Assembly: GCA_021813155.1 (NCBI GenBank)
Contig: JAKALK010000019.1
Span: forward strand, 1 to 14,237
Reading direction: 5' to 3'
Source of the DNA: a bacterium
GTDB taxonomy: Bacteria > Patescibacteriota > Minisyncoccia > UBA6257 > 2-01-FULL-56-20
DNA: 14,237 bases
Made by a program: the position numbers and the translations under genes. Under the pieces are notes generated by a model that was not told where the DNA came from, made no database searches, and was given only the letters and a program-made list of their open reading frames with translations. Each line of letters starts with the position of its first letter. Positions within the stretch are counted from its first letter, which is position 1. Shown here piece by piece: positions 1-6,292 of this stretch.

Positions 1-48
1 ACTCATGATCTCACCGTATAAGTTTTTAATTACAAAAAATCTGATTTT

Positions 49-57
49 TGTTATAAT
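49..57 (+). promoter_or_regulatory. Extended -10 promoter, leaderless HIT gene
   Basis: The sequence TG-T-TATAAT (TATAAT at 52-57) is a consensus extended -10 element. The ATG begins at 64, six bases after the hexamer, so the expected transcription start falls on or next to the start codon. No Shine-Dalgarno sequence lies between. A -35 match is weak (an AT-rich TTACAA near 30-35), which fits extended -10 promoters. Confidence 0.65.
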
Positions 58-63
58 AAAAAC

Positions 64-543
64 ATGGCAAAATATGAACCAACAACCAAAGACAACAAGT
101 GCATTTTTTGTGAAATCGTAACTGGGAATATTCCTTGTTATTCTTTTTGGGAAGATGACAAACATCTTGCTTTTCTTTCTATTTTTCCAAATACAGAAGG
201 ATTTTCTGTTGTAATCACGAAAGAACATTACCCTTCTTATGTTTTTGATTTACCAGAAGAAGTTATGATGGGGTTAGTGATGGCTACGAAGCAAACGGCA
301 AAATTACTAGATTCAAAATTAGAAGACGTCGGACGAACAGGTATGATTTTCGAGGGCTTCGGCGTTGACCATGCTCACGCGAAACTTTTTCCAATGCATG
401 GCACAAAAATGTCAGAATGGAAACCGATTAAATCAAATGTTGATAAATATTTTGAAAAATACGAGGGGTATATTTCTTCTCATGACTATAAACGAACCGA
501 TGATGATAAACTTTCTGAGCTAGCGAAGAGAATCTGGGGATAG
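64..543 (+). CDS. HIT-family (histidine triad-like) protein
   Basis: This 159-aa protein belongs to the HIT superfamily of nucleotide-binding hydrolases and transferases. Near the N-terminus it has CIFCEI (C13, C16), the zinc-binding pair seen in many bacterial HIT proteins, followed by G-x-IP as in the family. The active-site segment is DHAHAKLFPMH (H103, H105, K107). The usual H-x-H-x-H triad therefore has Lys at the third His, while the middle His (H105), the nucleophile in characterised members, is kept. GalT-type relatives also lack the third His and carry Gln there, so nucleotide binding or nucleotidyl transfer is plausible, but the substrate cannot be told. The start is set by the leaderless promoter. 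It converges on the methyltransferase gene, with a hairpin between them. It is AT-rich like other leaderless genes here. Confidence 0.85.
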   Translation: MAKYEPTTKDNKCIFCEIVTGNIPCYSFWEDDKHLAFLSIFPNTEGFSVVITKEHYPSYVFDLPEEVMMGLVMATKQTAKLLDSKLEDVGRTGMIFEGFGVDHAHAKLFPMHGTKMSEWKPIKSNVDKYFEKYEGYISSHDYKRTDDDKLSELAKRIWG

Positions 544-547
544 AGAA

Positions 548-575
548 GCCCGGCAGGTCATAGAACCTGCCGGGC
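548..575 (-). terminator. GC-rich hairpin between convergent genes
   Basis: An 11-bp perfect stem pairs 548-558 (GCCCGGCAGGT) with 565-575 (ACCTGCCGGGC) around a 6-nt loop. On the minus strand it is followed by TTCTCTAT, a weak U-rich tail, so it most likely ends the methyltransferase transcript. It may also act for the convergent HIT gene, since it starts 4 bases after that stop codon. The stem style matches the hairpins at 1954-1985 and 11622-11657. Confidence 0.65.
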
Positions 576-598
576 CGTGCTGGTTACTTTTCATCGAG

Positions 599-1399
599 TT
601 AAAAATCACGAGTTGACTTTCGTCTTACATTGTAAATACCCCCACGCGGTATTTGCAACATAAGATTTGGTTCGTTCGGGATTTTCCTATACGCCTTGAC
701 GAAGTAGCTGAGAAAGCGACCGTTTTCGTTGAATAGTCGCAGATATTCTTGCCAGTCGTTTTGTGTTTCCAGATGCATCTGCTCGACATATTGCTGGACT
801 CGCTTTTTATCTCCTGGCAACACATTGTATTCAGACTCGCATTCAAGAGTGAGTGGTAGTCCGTTGAAAAGTCCAGACCAATAGGTTCTCGTTCCGTCGG
901 AGGACAGCTTCGTGCCTATCTTAGTATTGAATTCATCAACGAGTTCTGGAGGCGGGGGTGAATGGTAGTAGTAAAGTGCGACTAGTATGTAGCCCCACGG
1001 TTTTAGAACACGTAATGCCTCGATGATATGCCTTCTTCTCTCGTCTGGTTGGATAAACGGAAGATGTCCACCGATCACAACATGGCTGAAGAGGTTGTCG
1101 GCGAAAGGTAGGCTGCCCGCGTCTCCTTGTTGAAAGGACACTCTGCTAGCGATGTGTCTATCTATATTTCGCCTAGCAGTAGCAATACTTGCTTCATCAA
1201 CATCAACTCCTATACACGTAGCACCAGTATAGCGAGCTATTTCGATGCTGATAAAACCCGTTGAGCATCCAACCTCAAGGATTGTGGATTGTGCACCAAT
1301 AAAGGAGTTACGAACCCACTCCTTTATTGTCAGGTAACTACCCGGCGGAGTGTTGACTTGACCAGACTTTACAATGGAAGATAGATATGTATTGCTCAT
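599..1399 (-). CDS. Class I SAM-dependent methyltransferase
   Basis: This 266-aa protein has a Rossmann-fold SAM-binding domain. Motif I is EVGCSTG (residues 42-48), the acidic residue after strand 2 is in VDVD (about 66-68), and the GDAGSLPF segment (92-99) is the typical motif of the Methyltransf_11/UbiE-like group. The following segment, FSHVVIGGHLPF, fits the next strand, and RVLKPWGYILV fits the post-motif region of the fold. The C-terminal ~110 residues are not a domain I recognise and probably set substrate choice; the substrate is unknown. The ATG at 1399 is fixed by a strong Shine-Dalgarno (AGGAG at 1409-1413, 9 nt spacing). The gene is GC-richer than its AT-rich neighbours and is monocistronic, with its own promoter and hairpin terminator. 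Confidence 0.85.
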   Translation of the reverse strand: MSNTYLSSIVKSGQVNTPPGSYLTIKEWVRNSFIGAQSTILEVGCSTGFISIEIARYTGATCIGVDVDEASIATARRNIDRHIASRVSFQQGDAGSLPFADNLFSHVVIGGHLPFIQPDERRRHIIEALRVLKPWGYILVALYYYHSPPPPELVDEFNTKIGTKLSSDGTRTYWSGLFNGLPLTLECESEYNVLPGDKKRVQQYVEQMHLETQNDWQEYLRLFNENGRFLSYFVKAYRKIPNEPNLMLQIPRGGIYNVRRKSTRDF

Positions 1400-1470
1400 T
1401 GTTTACTTCTCCTTCCCGTAATGTAAAAGAGCGGATGGTGAACACTTTGTTCGCCAATATTCCAAGTTTC

Positions 1471-1499
1471 TATATAACCTATAAACGGCTTCTTGTAAA
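1471..1499 (-). promoter_or_regulatory. Promoter of the methyltransferase gene
   Basis: Read on the minus strand, TTTACA (1499-1494), a 17-bp spacer and TATATA (1476-1471) form a sigma70-type promoter. The predicted transcription start near 1464 gives a leader of about 65 nt with a Shine-Dalgarno, unlike the leaderless genes of the window. Confidence 0.5.
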
Positions 1500-1515
1500 T
1501 ACTCACATAAAGTTT

Positions 1516-1521
1516 TATAGT
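1516..1521 (+). promoter_or_regulatory. Possible -10 box of the 126-aa gene
   Basis: TATAGT lies 31 bases before the ATG at 1553, giving a predicted leader of about 25 nt without a visible Shine-Dalgarno. No convincing -35 element was seen. Confidence 0.3.
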
Positions 1522-1552
1522 AGAAAATAATTCACAAGCTTAATTTTACGAT

Positions 1553-1933
1553 ATGGATCAGAAACCATATAGACCATTTCAAATTTCGGGCGGGCTAAGA
1601 GAGGGGTATGATTTAGTCAGTCCTGTACATACGATAACTGATGCTCGCAATGTTATTCAGGATTGGCTGGAAAAGAGAATAAGGGCGGGGGAAAAAGTTG
1701 TAGTGGGAACATTACTGGAGGGTCAGTTTATCTATCCCTGGGTTGATGGTAAAAATATCTCTTCAAGATATGAACCCGCATTTCACTACAAAGGAATAAT
1801 TAGAGAGGATGCGCCCGATAAAGAAGCGATAGAAATTTTAGAAGATTTAGCCAAAGAACTTGCGCAAAAACTCAATCAGAAAAGAGTGCATGTTGAATTT
1901 TGCTCAATGTACTTCCTTTTTGAGAATAAGTAG
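1553..1933 (+). CDS. Unrecognised 126-aa protein
   Basis: I do not recognise this protein. It is a 126-aa soluble, mixed alpha/beta-looking protein with no signal peptide or membrane segment. Visible features are an aromatic N-terminus (PYRPFQISGG), a helix-like charged stretch (DWLEKRIRAGEKVVVG), a middle segment GQFIYPWVDGK, and a Lys/Glu-rich helix (KEAIEILEDLAKELAQKLNQKR) ending in a hydrophobic strand. There is no clear catalytic motif. Codon use is AT-rich, like the leaderless genes. It is transcribed divergently from the methyltransferase and converges on aspS, with a hairpin after its stop. The uninterrupted reading frame, sensible composition and lack of a competing ORF support it as a real gene. 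Confidence 0.7.
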   Translation: MDQKPYRPFQISGGLREGYDLVSPVHTITDARNVIQDWLEKRIRAGEKVVVGTLLEGQFIYPWVDGKNISSRYEPAFHYKGIIREDAPDKEAIEILEDLAKELAQKLNQKRVHVEFCSMYFLFENK

Positions 1934-1953
1934 CTCCTGCTATTAATAAAAGG

Positions 1954-1985
1954 AAGCCCTGACTGCACAATGACAGTCAGGGCTT
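1954..1985 (-). terminator. Terminator hairpin between aspS and the 126-aa gene
   Basis: A perfect 12-bp stem pairs 1954-1965 (AAGCCCTGACTG) with 1974-1985 (CAGTCAGGGCTT) around an 8-nt loop. On the minus strand it is followed by CCTTTTATT, so it fits as the intrinsic terminator of aspS. On the plus strand the tail is weaker (TGTGATTT), but it may work both ways for the convergent 126-aa gene. Confidence 0.75.
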
Positions 1986-2004
1986 TGTGATTTCCGACTC
2001 TATA

Positions 2005-3312
2005 TTACGGAGTGAGTCGGTTGACGCCTCGGTAGAGATACGTTACCTCGCGCACGGATTTGGCACCCAGCATCACCATAAGCATTCGAGTGAGGCCGAA
2101 ACCGTAACCGCCGTGAGGTGGGCAGCCGTAGCGGAAGAAGTCCAGATAGTAACGAATAGGCTCAAGCGAGAGCCCCTTCTCCTTGGCTTGCTCCACGAGG
2201 ATTTCGTAGCGATGTTCCCGTTGCGCTCCTGTTGTTACCTCGAGCCCTTTCCAGAGAAGGTCGAAGCTTTTAGTGAGATGGGGTTTGTTTTCGGGACGCA
2301 TATGATAGAACGCCCGCACCACTGATGGATACTCCGTGACGAAGACGAACTCATGGCCAGTTTTCTCGTGGAAATGTCGACACAAGAGCCGTTCTCCCTC
2401 CGGATCGAGGTCTCCTTTCTCGCCTCGCTCGATACGATGACCCATCCGGTCGAGGATGTTGTACGCCTCTTCCATGGTCACACGCGGAAACGGAAGCTTG
2501 GGAACCATGATCTCCGTGCCAAACGTTGCTTTGATCTCCTCGCCATACTCTGCTTCCAACGCCTGAAGTACGTGGCGAAGCCAACGCTCTTCAAGTTGCA
2601 TAACGTCCTCATGAGAATCAATCCATGAGATTTCGACGTCCACGCTGGTGAACTCCGTGTCGTGCCGTGAAGTGAAGGATGGGTTAGCTCGAAAGACCGG
2701 CCCGATCTCGAACACGCGATCGAACCCCGCCGCCATCGCCATCTGCTTATAGAACTGCGGCGACTGGGCGAGATACGCCTTGCGGTCGAAGTACTTCACT
2801 TCAAAGAGTTCCGCGCCAGATTCACTTGCGCCGCCCATGAACTTCGGGGAGTGCATTTCGATGAACCCTTCCGATATCCAGAACGAACGCATGGAATGCT
2901 CGGCAGCGGTTTGGATTTTGAAGATGAGCGAGTTCTGTGCGGTGCGCAGATCCAGAAATCTCCAGTCTAATCTTGCGTCAGAACTTGAGTTTTCATTGAG
3001 CGGTGAAGGCGTAGCTGCTTTGCTGACAACAACTACAGACTCGATCATTACTTCGAGGCCGCCGAATTTCACTGATGGATTCAACAGAACCTTGCCAGTG
3101 ATTTCAATTGCGCTCTCGAGAGTGATGCCGCTGATAATTGTAGCCAGATCAAGATTCGCCGCCTTATCATGGATCGCTTGAGTGCTACCAGTGTGATCGC
3201 GGATGATTAGAAACTGCATACGCTTTTGATCGCGGATAGCTCCAAGCCATCCACAGATTCGAACAGTTTCTCCACTCTTAGATCCAAGCCCCTTTATCAT
3301 TGTCCGTTCCAT
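2005..3312 (-). CDS. aspS: Aspartyl-tRNA synthetase, archaeal-type
   Basis: This 435-aa class II synthetase attaches aspartate to tRNA. An N-terminal OB-fold anticodon-binding domain (about 1-100, with CGWLGAIRD at 20-28) precedes the catalytic core: AQSPQFYKQ (182-190), motif 2 FRANPSFTSRHDTEF (207-221) and motif 3 GGYGFGLTR (401-409). There is no room for the large GAD insertion of bacterial AspRS, so it is the short archaeal/eukaryotic type, and its length is normal for that. Two oddities: motif 2 reads FRAN where FRAE is usual, and motif 3 has L-T-R where E-R is usual. Gly24 sits where archaeal enzymes often have the His (GWVH) linked to tRNA discrimination, so I cannot say whether it also charges tRNA-Asn. 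The start is fixed by AGGAG at 3319-3323, 6 nt away. It lies 52 nt after asnS, in one operon. Confidence 0.9.
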   Translation of the reverse strand: MERTMIKGLGSKSGETVRICGWLGAIRDQKRMQFLIIRDHTGSTQAIHDKAANLDLATIISGITLESAIEITGKVLLNPSVKFGGLEVMIESVVVVSKAATPSPLNENSSSDARLDWRFLDLRTAQNSLIFKIQTAAEHSMRSFWISEGFIEMHSPKFMGGASESGAELFEVKYFDRKAYLAQSPQFYKQMAMAAGFDRVFEIGPVFRANPSFTSRHDTEFTSVDVEISWIDSHEDVMQLEERWLRHVLQALEAEYGEEIKATFGTEIMVPKLPFPRVTMEEAYNILDRMGHRIERGEKGDLDPEGERLLCRHFHEKTGHEFVFVTEYPSVVRAFYHMRPENKPHLTKSFDLLWKGLEVTTGAQREHRYEILVEQAKEKGLSLEPIRYYLDFFRYGCPPHGGYGFGLTRMLMVMLGAKSVREVTYLYRGVNRLTP

Positions 3313-3364
3313 TACTTACTCCTCTCAATGTGCCTTGCCTTTATCGGCTTGGCGTATTTGTCTT

Positions 3365-4690
3365 TTAAGGATCAATTCTTCTACCAAACACACGATGAAA
3401 AGGAATGGTATCTCGCACATGTGGAATCTGTAGAAGCCAGCGGATAAACCGCTCAAGTCCCATACCAAAACCACCGTGTGGCACACATCCGTACTGACGC
3501 AATTCCCGTAACCATTCGTAGCGGGGGTCGCCTGCTTTGCCCTTCTCGGCGAGTCTTTCGTCGAGCATTTCAAGGTTGTGGATTTTCTCGGCGATTCCAA
3601 GTAGTTCACCAAACCCTCTGCTCGCGATCAAATCAGCGGTCCTCGTACGAAGAGGATCACTTGAATCGATCATATATGGGAAGGGTTCAATGGAGCGCGG
3701 AATACCGACAACCCAAAATGGGGTTTCACCGAACCGGTCACTAAGCAAAGCTTCTTCGTCGGAGCCCAGGCTTTTGCCGAATTCGATGTCAGACCCATTT
3801 ATTTTGAGCCAATCCACCGCTTCTTTGTAGTCAATACGCGGAAATGGAATCTTTAGTCCATCTTGGCATATTTCAGTGCCAATGGTTTTTGCGAGCGGTG
3901 CGCCGCTGATAGCACATTGCTCGGTTACATCGTGGATGAACTGCTCGACTGTCGCCGCAAGATCCTCGAAGCTCACGAACGTCATTTCGGCCTTGATGTG
4001 CCAGTATTCCATCAGGTGTCTTTTGGAACGGCTTTCCTCGGCGCGAAAACTGGGTCCCATGTTGTAGATCTTCTCAAGGGCGTGGACTGCCTGCTCGAGA
4101 TAGAATCCAACACATTGCGTGAGGTATACATCTTGCCCATGCACCTGAATCGCCATCGCTGTTCTATCTTCATAGAGTGGCGTTGGCGTAAGTACTGGAG
4201 CGTGAATTTCAATGAAACCCCTTTCTCCGAACCATTGGTGCACGGCCCGCGTGAGAAGGTGACGAAATTTAAGGATTGCTGCGATCTTTTCATTGCGGAG
4301 GTAGAAATGCCTCCTATGAAGAAGGTTCTCCTGTAGTCCTTCTTCAAAGATGTTAATGTCTGACCGTGGATGAGGAGAGACATTAATCGTGCTGACGCCA
4401 ATAATTTCGATTTTCTCAGCAAGGATTTCTTTTGGTGGATATAATCTTTGGGTTTCCACCAAAATTCCGACGACCTTAATCGCTGTTTCTTGTCTTATCC
4501 GCCTTGCTAATTCGAAAATCGTGTTATTTGCGCCATCAATCACGACCTGAATCGTTCCCGTGGAATCACATACGTCCAAGAAGATCGCATGGTTGTGCCG
4601 GCGACGAGCCTTCACCCAGCCATAGAATTCGACGACCTGTGCGCTACTTGGAGTCTGGCCAAGTAAGTCAACTGCATAGGTTTTTTTCAT
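3365..4690 (-). CDS. asnS: Asparaginyl-tRNA synthetase, archaeal-like
   Basis: This 441-aa class II synthetase attaches asparagine to tRNA-Asn. It has an OB-fold anticodon-binding domain (about 18-110, with FYGWVKARR at 22-30) and a catalytic core with motif 2 FRAEESRSKRHLMEYW (215-230). The Trp after RHL-x-E-Y is characteristic of AsnRS rather than AspRS. Motif 3 is GGFGMGLERF and is followed by VRDTIPFHR, close to the AsnRS consensus. I chose the ATG at 4690 over the upstream in-frame ATG at 4831: it has a Shine-Dalgarno (AAGGAAGGGG, 4693-4702), and translation from it begins directly with the OB domain, while the 47 upstream residues are the shadow of the overlapping 92-aa ORF. It is the second gene of orf92-asnS-aspS. 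A dedicated AsnRS suggests direct Asn charging, but absence of a GatCAB route cannot be judged here. Confidence 0.9.
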   Translation of the reverse strand: MKKTYAVDLLGQTPSSAQVVEFYGWVKARRRHNHAIFLDVCDSTGTIQVVIDGANNTIFELARRIRQETAIKVVGILVETQRLYPPKEILAEKIEIIGVSTINVSPHPRSDINIFEEGLQENLLHRRHFYLRNEKIAAILKFRHLLTRAVHQWFGERGFIEIHAPVLTPTPLYEDRTAMAIQVHGQDVYLTQCVGFYLEQAVHALEKIYNMGPSFRAEESRSKRHLMEYWHIKAEMTFVSFEDLAATVEQFIHDVTEQCAISGAPLAKTIGTEICQDGLKIPFPRIDYKEAVDWLKINGSDIEFGKSLGSDEEALLSDRFGETPFWVVGIPRSIEPFPYMIDSSDPLRTRTADLIASRGFGELLGIAEKIHNLEMLDERLAEKGKAGDPRYEWLRELRQYGCVPHGGFGMGLERFIRWLLQIPHVRDTIPFHRVFGRRIDP

Positions 4691-4946
4691 TGCCCCTTCC
4701 TTCTCTTGCTGTGTTCTCTGGGTGTGGCGAGGAATGTTCGTGTGTGAGCTCAGCGTAGTGACCAGGATAATCCCTGCGCAATACCCCAAGCCAGCGGGCT
4801 GCTTTCGCGGTTTTTTCACTGCCGGTAGCACTCATGGCCATGTCATAAGCCGATGTTGGGCTACTACTCTCCCCGACTAACGCCACGATATCCGGCTGAT
4901 CGAGGATAAGCTTGCAGCGCATCATTACTTCTTCTACTCCGCGCAT
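4668..4946 (-). CDS. Unrecognised 92-aa ORF before asnS
   Basis: I do not recognise this protein. The frame is open for 92 residues from an ATG preceded by a strong Shine-Dalgarno (GGAGG at 4957-4961, 10 nt spacing), and it overlaps the start of asnS by 23 nt, as in translational coupling. The N-terminal half looks folded (VMMRCKLILDQPDIVALVGE, then a Ser/Ala-rich turn and KAARWLGVLRRDYPGHYAEL). The last ~25 residues are charged and polar and overlap the asnS ribosome-binding region. No catalytic motif is evident. It could be a small protein of the synthetase operon, a leader ORF setting translation of asnS, or a chance frame. The ribosome-binding site and overlap favour a translated ORF. G+C is like asnS and aspS. 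Confidence 0.5.
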   Translation of the reverse strand: MRGVEEVMMRCKLILDQPDIVALVGESSSPTSAYDMAMSATGSEKTAKAARWLGVLRRDYPGHYAELTHEHSSPHPENTAREGRGNEKNLCS

Positions 4947-5101
4947 ACGTGCTGTTCCTCCTTCCTTGGTTGTAAAAGAGCTGTCAATTGTATCCCTTGA
5001 GACCATCCCAAAGAATACAATATCTTGGCATTTATGAGTGCTTTTGTAAATAGAGGACTGATTAAAAATACTGCCTAAATAAAAAATTGATTTTTAAATT
5101 A
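4947..5101. other. Spacer between thiF-like gene and orf92
   Basis: These 155 bases separate the AT-rich thiF-like gene from the GC-richer orf92-asnS-aspS unit. On the minus strand a possible -10 box TACAAT (4992-4987) lies 41 bases before the orf92 ATG, with only a weak -35 (TTCTTT) at the right spacing. Just after the thiF-like stop is an AT-rich stretch (AAAAATCAATTTTTT) that could be a weak terminator, without a GC stem. Separate transcription of the synthetase unit is likely but not proven. Confidence 0.35.
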
Positions 5102-6292
5102 CTAAAGTCCGAAAATCTTTTTGAAATTTTCGGTAGATTCTGCACGTTTTTTGATTTCTTCCGGGGAATTGAAATTAGGTATTAGTTTTTCATCAAGCGA
5201 AATTTGGGCTCGATTATCTTCAATTGATTGACTATTTAATATACGCCTTACAGAATAAGCCACCGCCGAACCATTTAGAAGAGCAGCCCCGCCGAGCTGA
5301 GGCCAAGATACAATGGTTTTGCCTATTTCGGGCATTGATTCATGAACGCGATTAGTGACGGTTTCTACTCCAATGTGTTGGACAATGAGGCGACCGATGC
5401 CCATTTTGTCTAACCCAACAAGTTTTTCGTAAGAAACATCACCTATCCGGCCGTGGAAAAATTTAGTTTCGGGATCAAGGTCGTATCGCTCGATGTCCAC
5501 TACTCCGTTGTCTCCATTGTCGGCGGCCATCACTAATGGCACCCGGCATCTCCTCGCCTCTTCTCTGATGAGGCATTTAATTGCGAGATTATCCAATTCA
5601 TCGATTACTACATCTAACTTGGGCGGTCCACTAAAAAATTGACCAGTGTTTTCTTTTGTTAAACCATCGGCAAAAACTTCCAATTCGGCATACGGATTAA
5701 TTTCATAAATTTGCCGAGCGGTGACTAAAACTTTTTGAAGACCAAGATTTTGGACGCCGGCTCTGACGCGGTTGGTGTTAGTAAGCGCTAAAGTATCGAA
5801 GTCGGCTAGTTTAATTCTTTTCCCTCCACCCTGAAGAACGATAGATAGTGCGACGCTATTACCAACGCTTAATCCCCCGATGCCGATTGTGGCATTGTAA
5901 AATTTTTCTTGTTCTTCGGCGTTGATAAGGTTTTTATTGCGAGCAGTTCGAACTAATTGAAAATCATTTTCATCCAATATGTGAACGAGAGTGGAAAGCC
6001 ATGGGAAGTAGACCCATTTTCCGTGGTATTGAAACGGTTTTTCCTTCTCAAGACTGGAAATATAACTTTCTAGCTCTTCTTTAAATGTGGGAGAGAAAAC
6101 TTTAGATGGGTTTTTAACGGCGAAAAACTCGCTAAGTTGTTCTTTAAAATCATCAACAACATGTTGAATTTTATTGTCGTTAAGGAGATTCGCGATGGAG
6201 GTTTCGTCTTCTTTTATATTGATGTCAAAAATTGTCGGCTTTGATTCCGAAGATAATTTTGCTTTCTGGGAAAGAATTTCTTCGAGGGTCAT
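5102..6292 (-). CDS. ThiF/E1-like adenylyltransferase
   Basis: This 396-aa protein has a C-terminal E1-like (ThiF/MoeB/UBA1 superfamily) Rossmann domain after an N-terminal extension of about 130 residues. The ATP-binding glycine motif is GIGGLSVG (137-144), the acidic ribose-binding segment is DFD (164-166), the Asn-x-x-Arg pair is in NTNR (172-175), Lys187 follows in GLQK, and the Mg-binding Asp region is DELDN (231-235). The adenylation set therefore looks intact. The zinc CxxC pairs of MoeB/ThiF are absent, and no classical catalytic Cys loop is seen (only C240 and C249 nearby). The segment HGKWVYFPW (90-98) and the DFDTLALTNTNR stretch resemble the E1 subfamily often fused to a nitroreductase (MoeY type), but no nitroreductase is present. 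Its start overlaps the upstream ligase stop by 4 nt (ATGA), so the two are translationally coupled. The substrate is unknown. Confidence 0.8.
   Translation of the reverse strand: MTLEEILSQKAKLSSESKPTIFDINIKEDETSIANLLNDNKIQHVVDDFKEQLSEFFAVKNPSKVFSPTFKEELESYISSLEKEKPFQYHGKWVYFPWLSTLVHILDENDFQLVRTARNKNLINAEEQEKFYNATIGIGGLSVGNSVALSIVLQGGGKRIKLADFDTLALTNTNRVRAGVQNLGLQKVLVTARQIYEINPYAELEVFADGLTKENTGQFFSGPPKLDVVIDELDNLAIKCLIREEARRCRVPLVMAADNGDNGVVDIERYDLDPETKFFHGRIGDVSYEKLVGLDKMGIGRLIVQHIGVETVTNRVHESMPEIGKTIVSWPQLGGAALLNGSAVAYSVRRILNSQSIEDNRAQISLDEKLIPNFNSPEEIKKRAESTENFKKIFGL

Noticed and set aside
3863..4336. Plus-strand ORFs opposite asnS (3863-4336, 4504-4758)
   Set aside because: They are antisense to a strongly supported synthetase gene, have no ribosome-binding site and show no protein-like motifs.
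4691..4831. Longer asnS starting at 4831
   Set aside because: The extra 47 residues lie over the 92-aa ORF, look unstructured, and lack a ribosome-binding site, whereas the ATG at 4690 has one.
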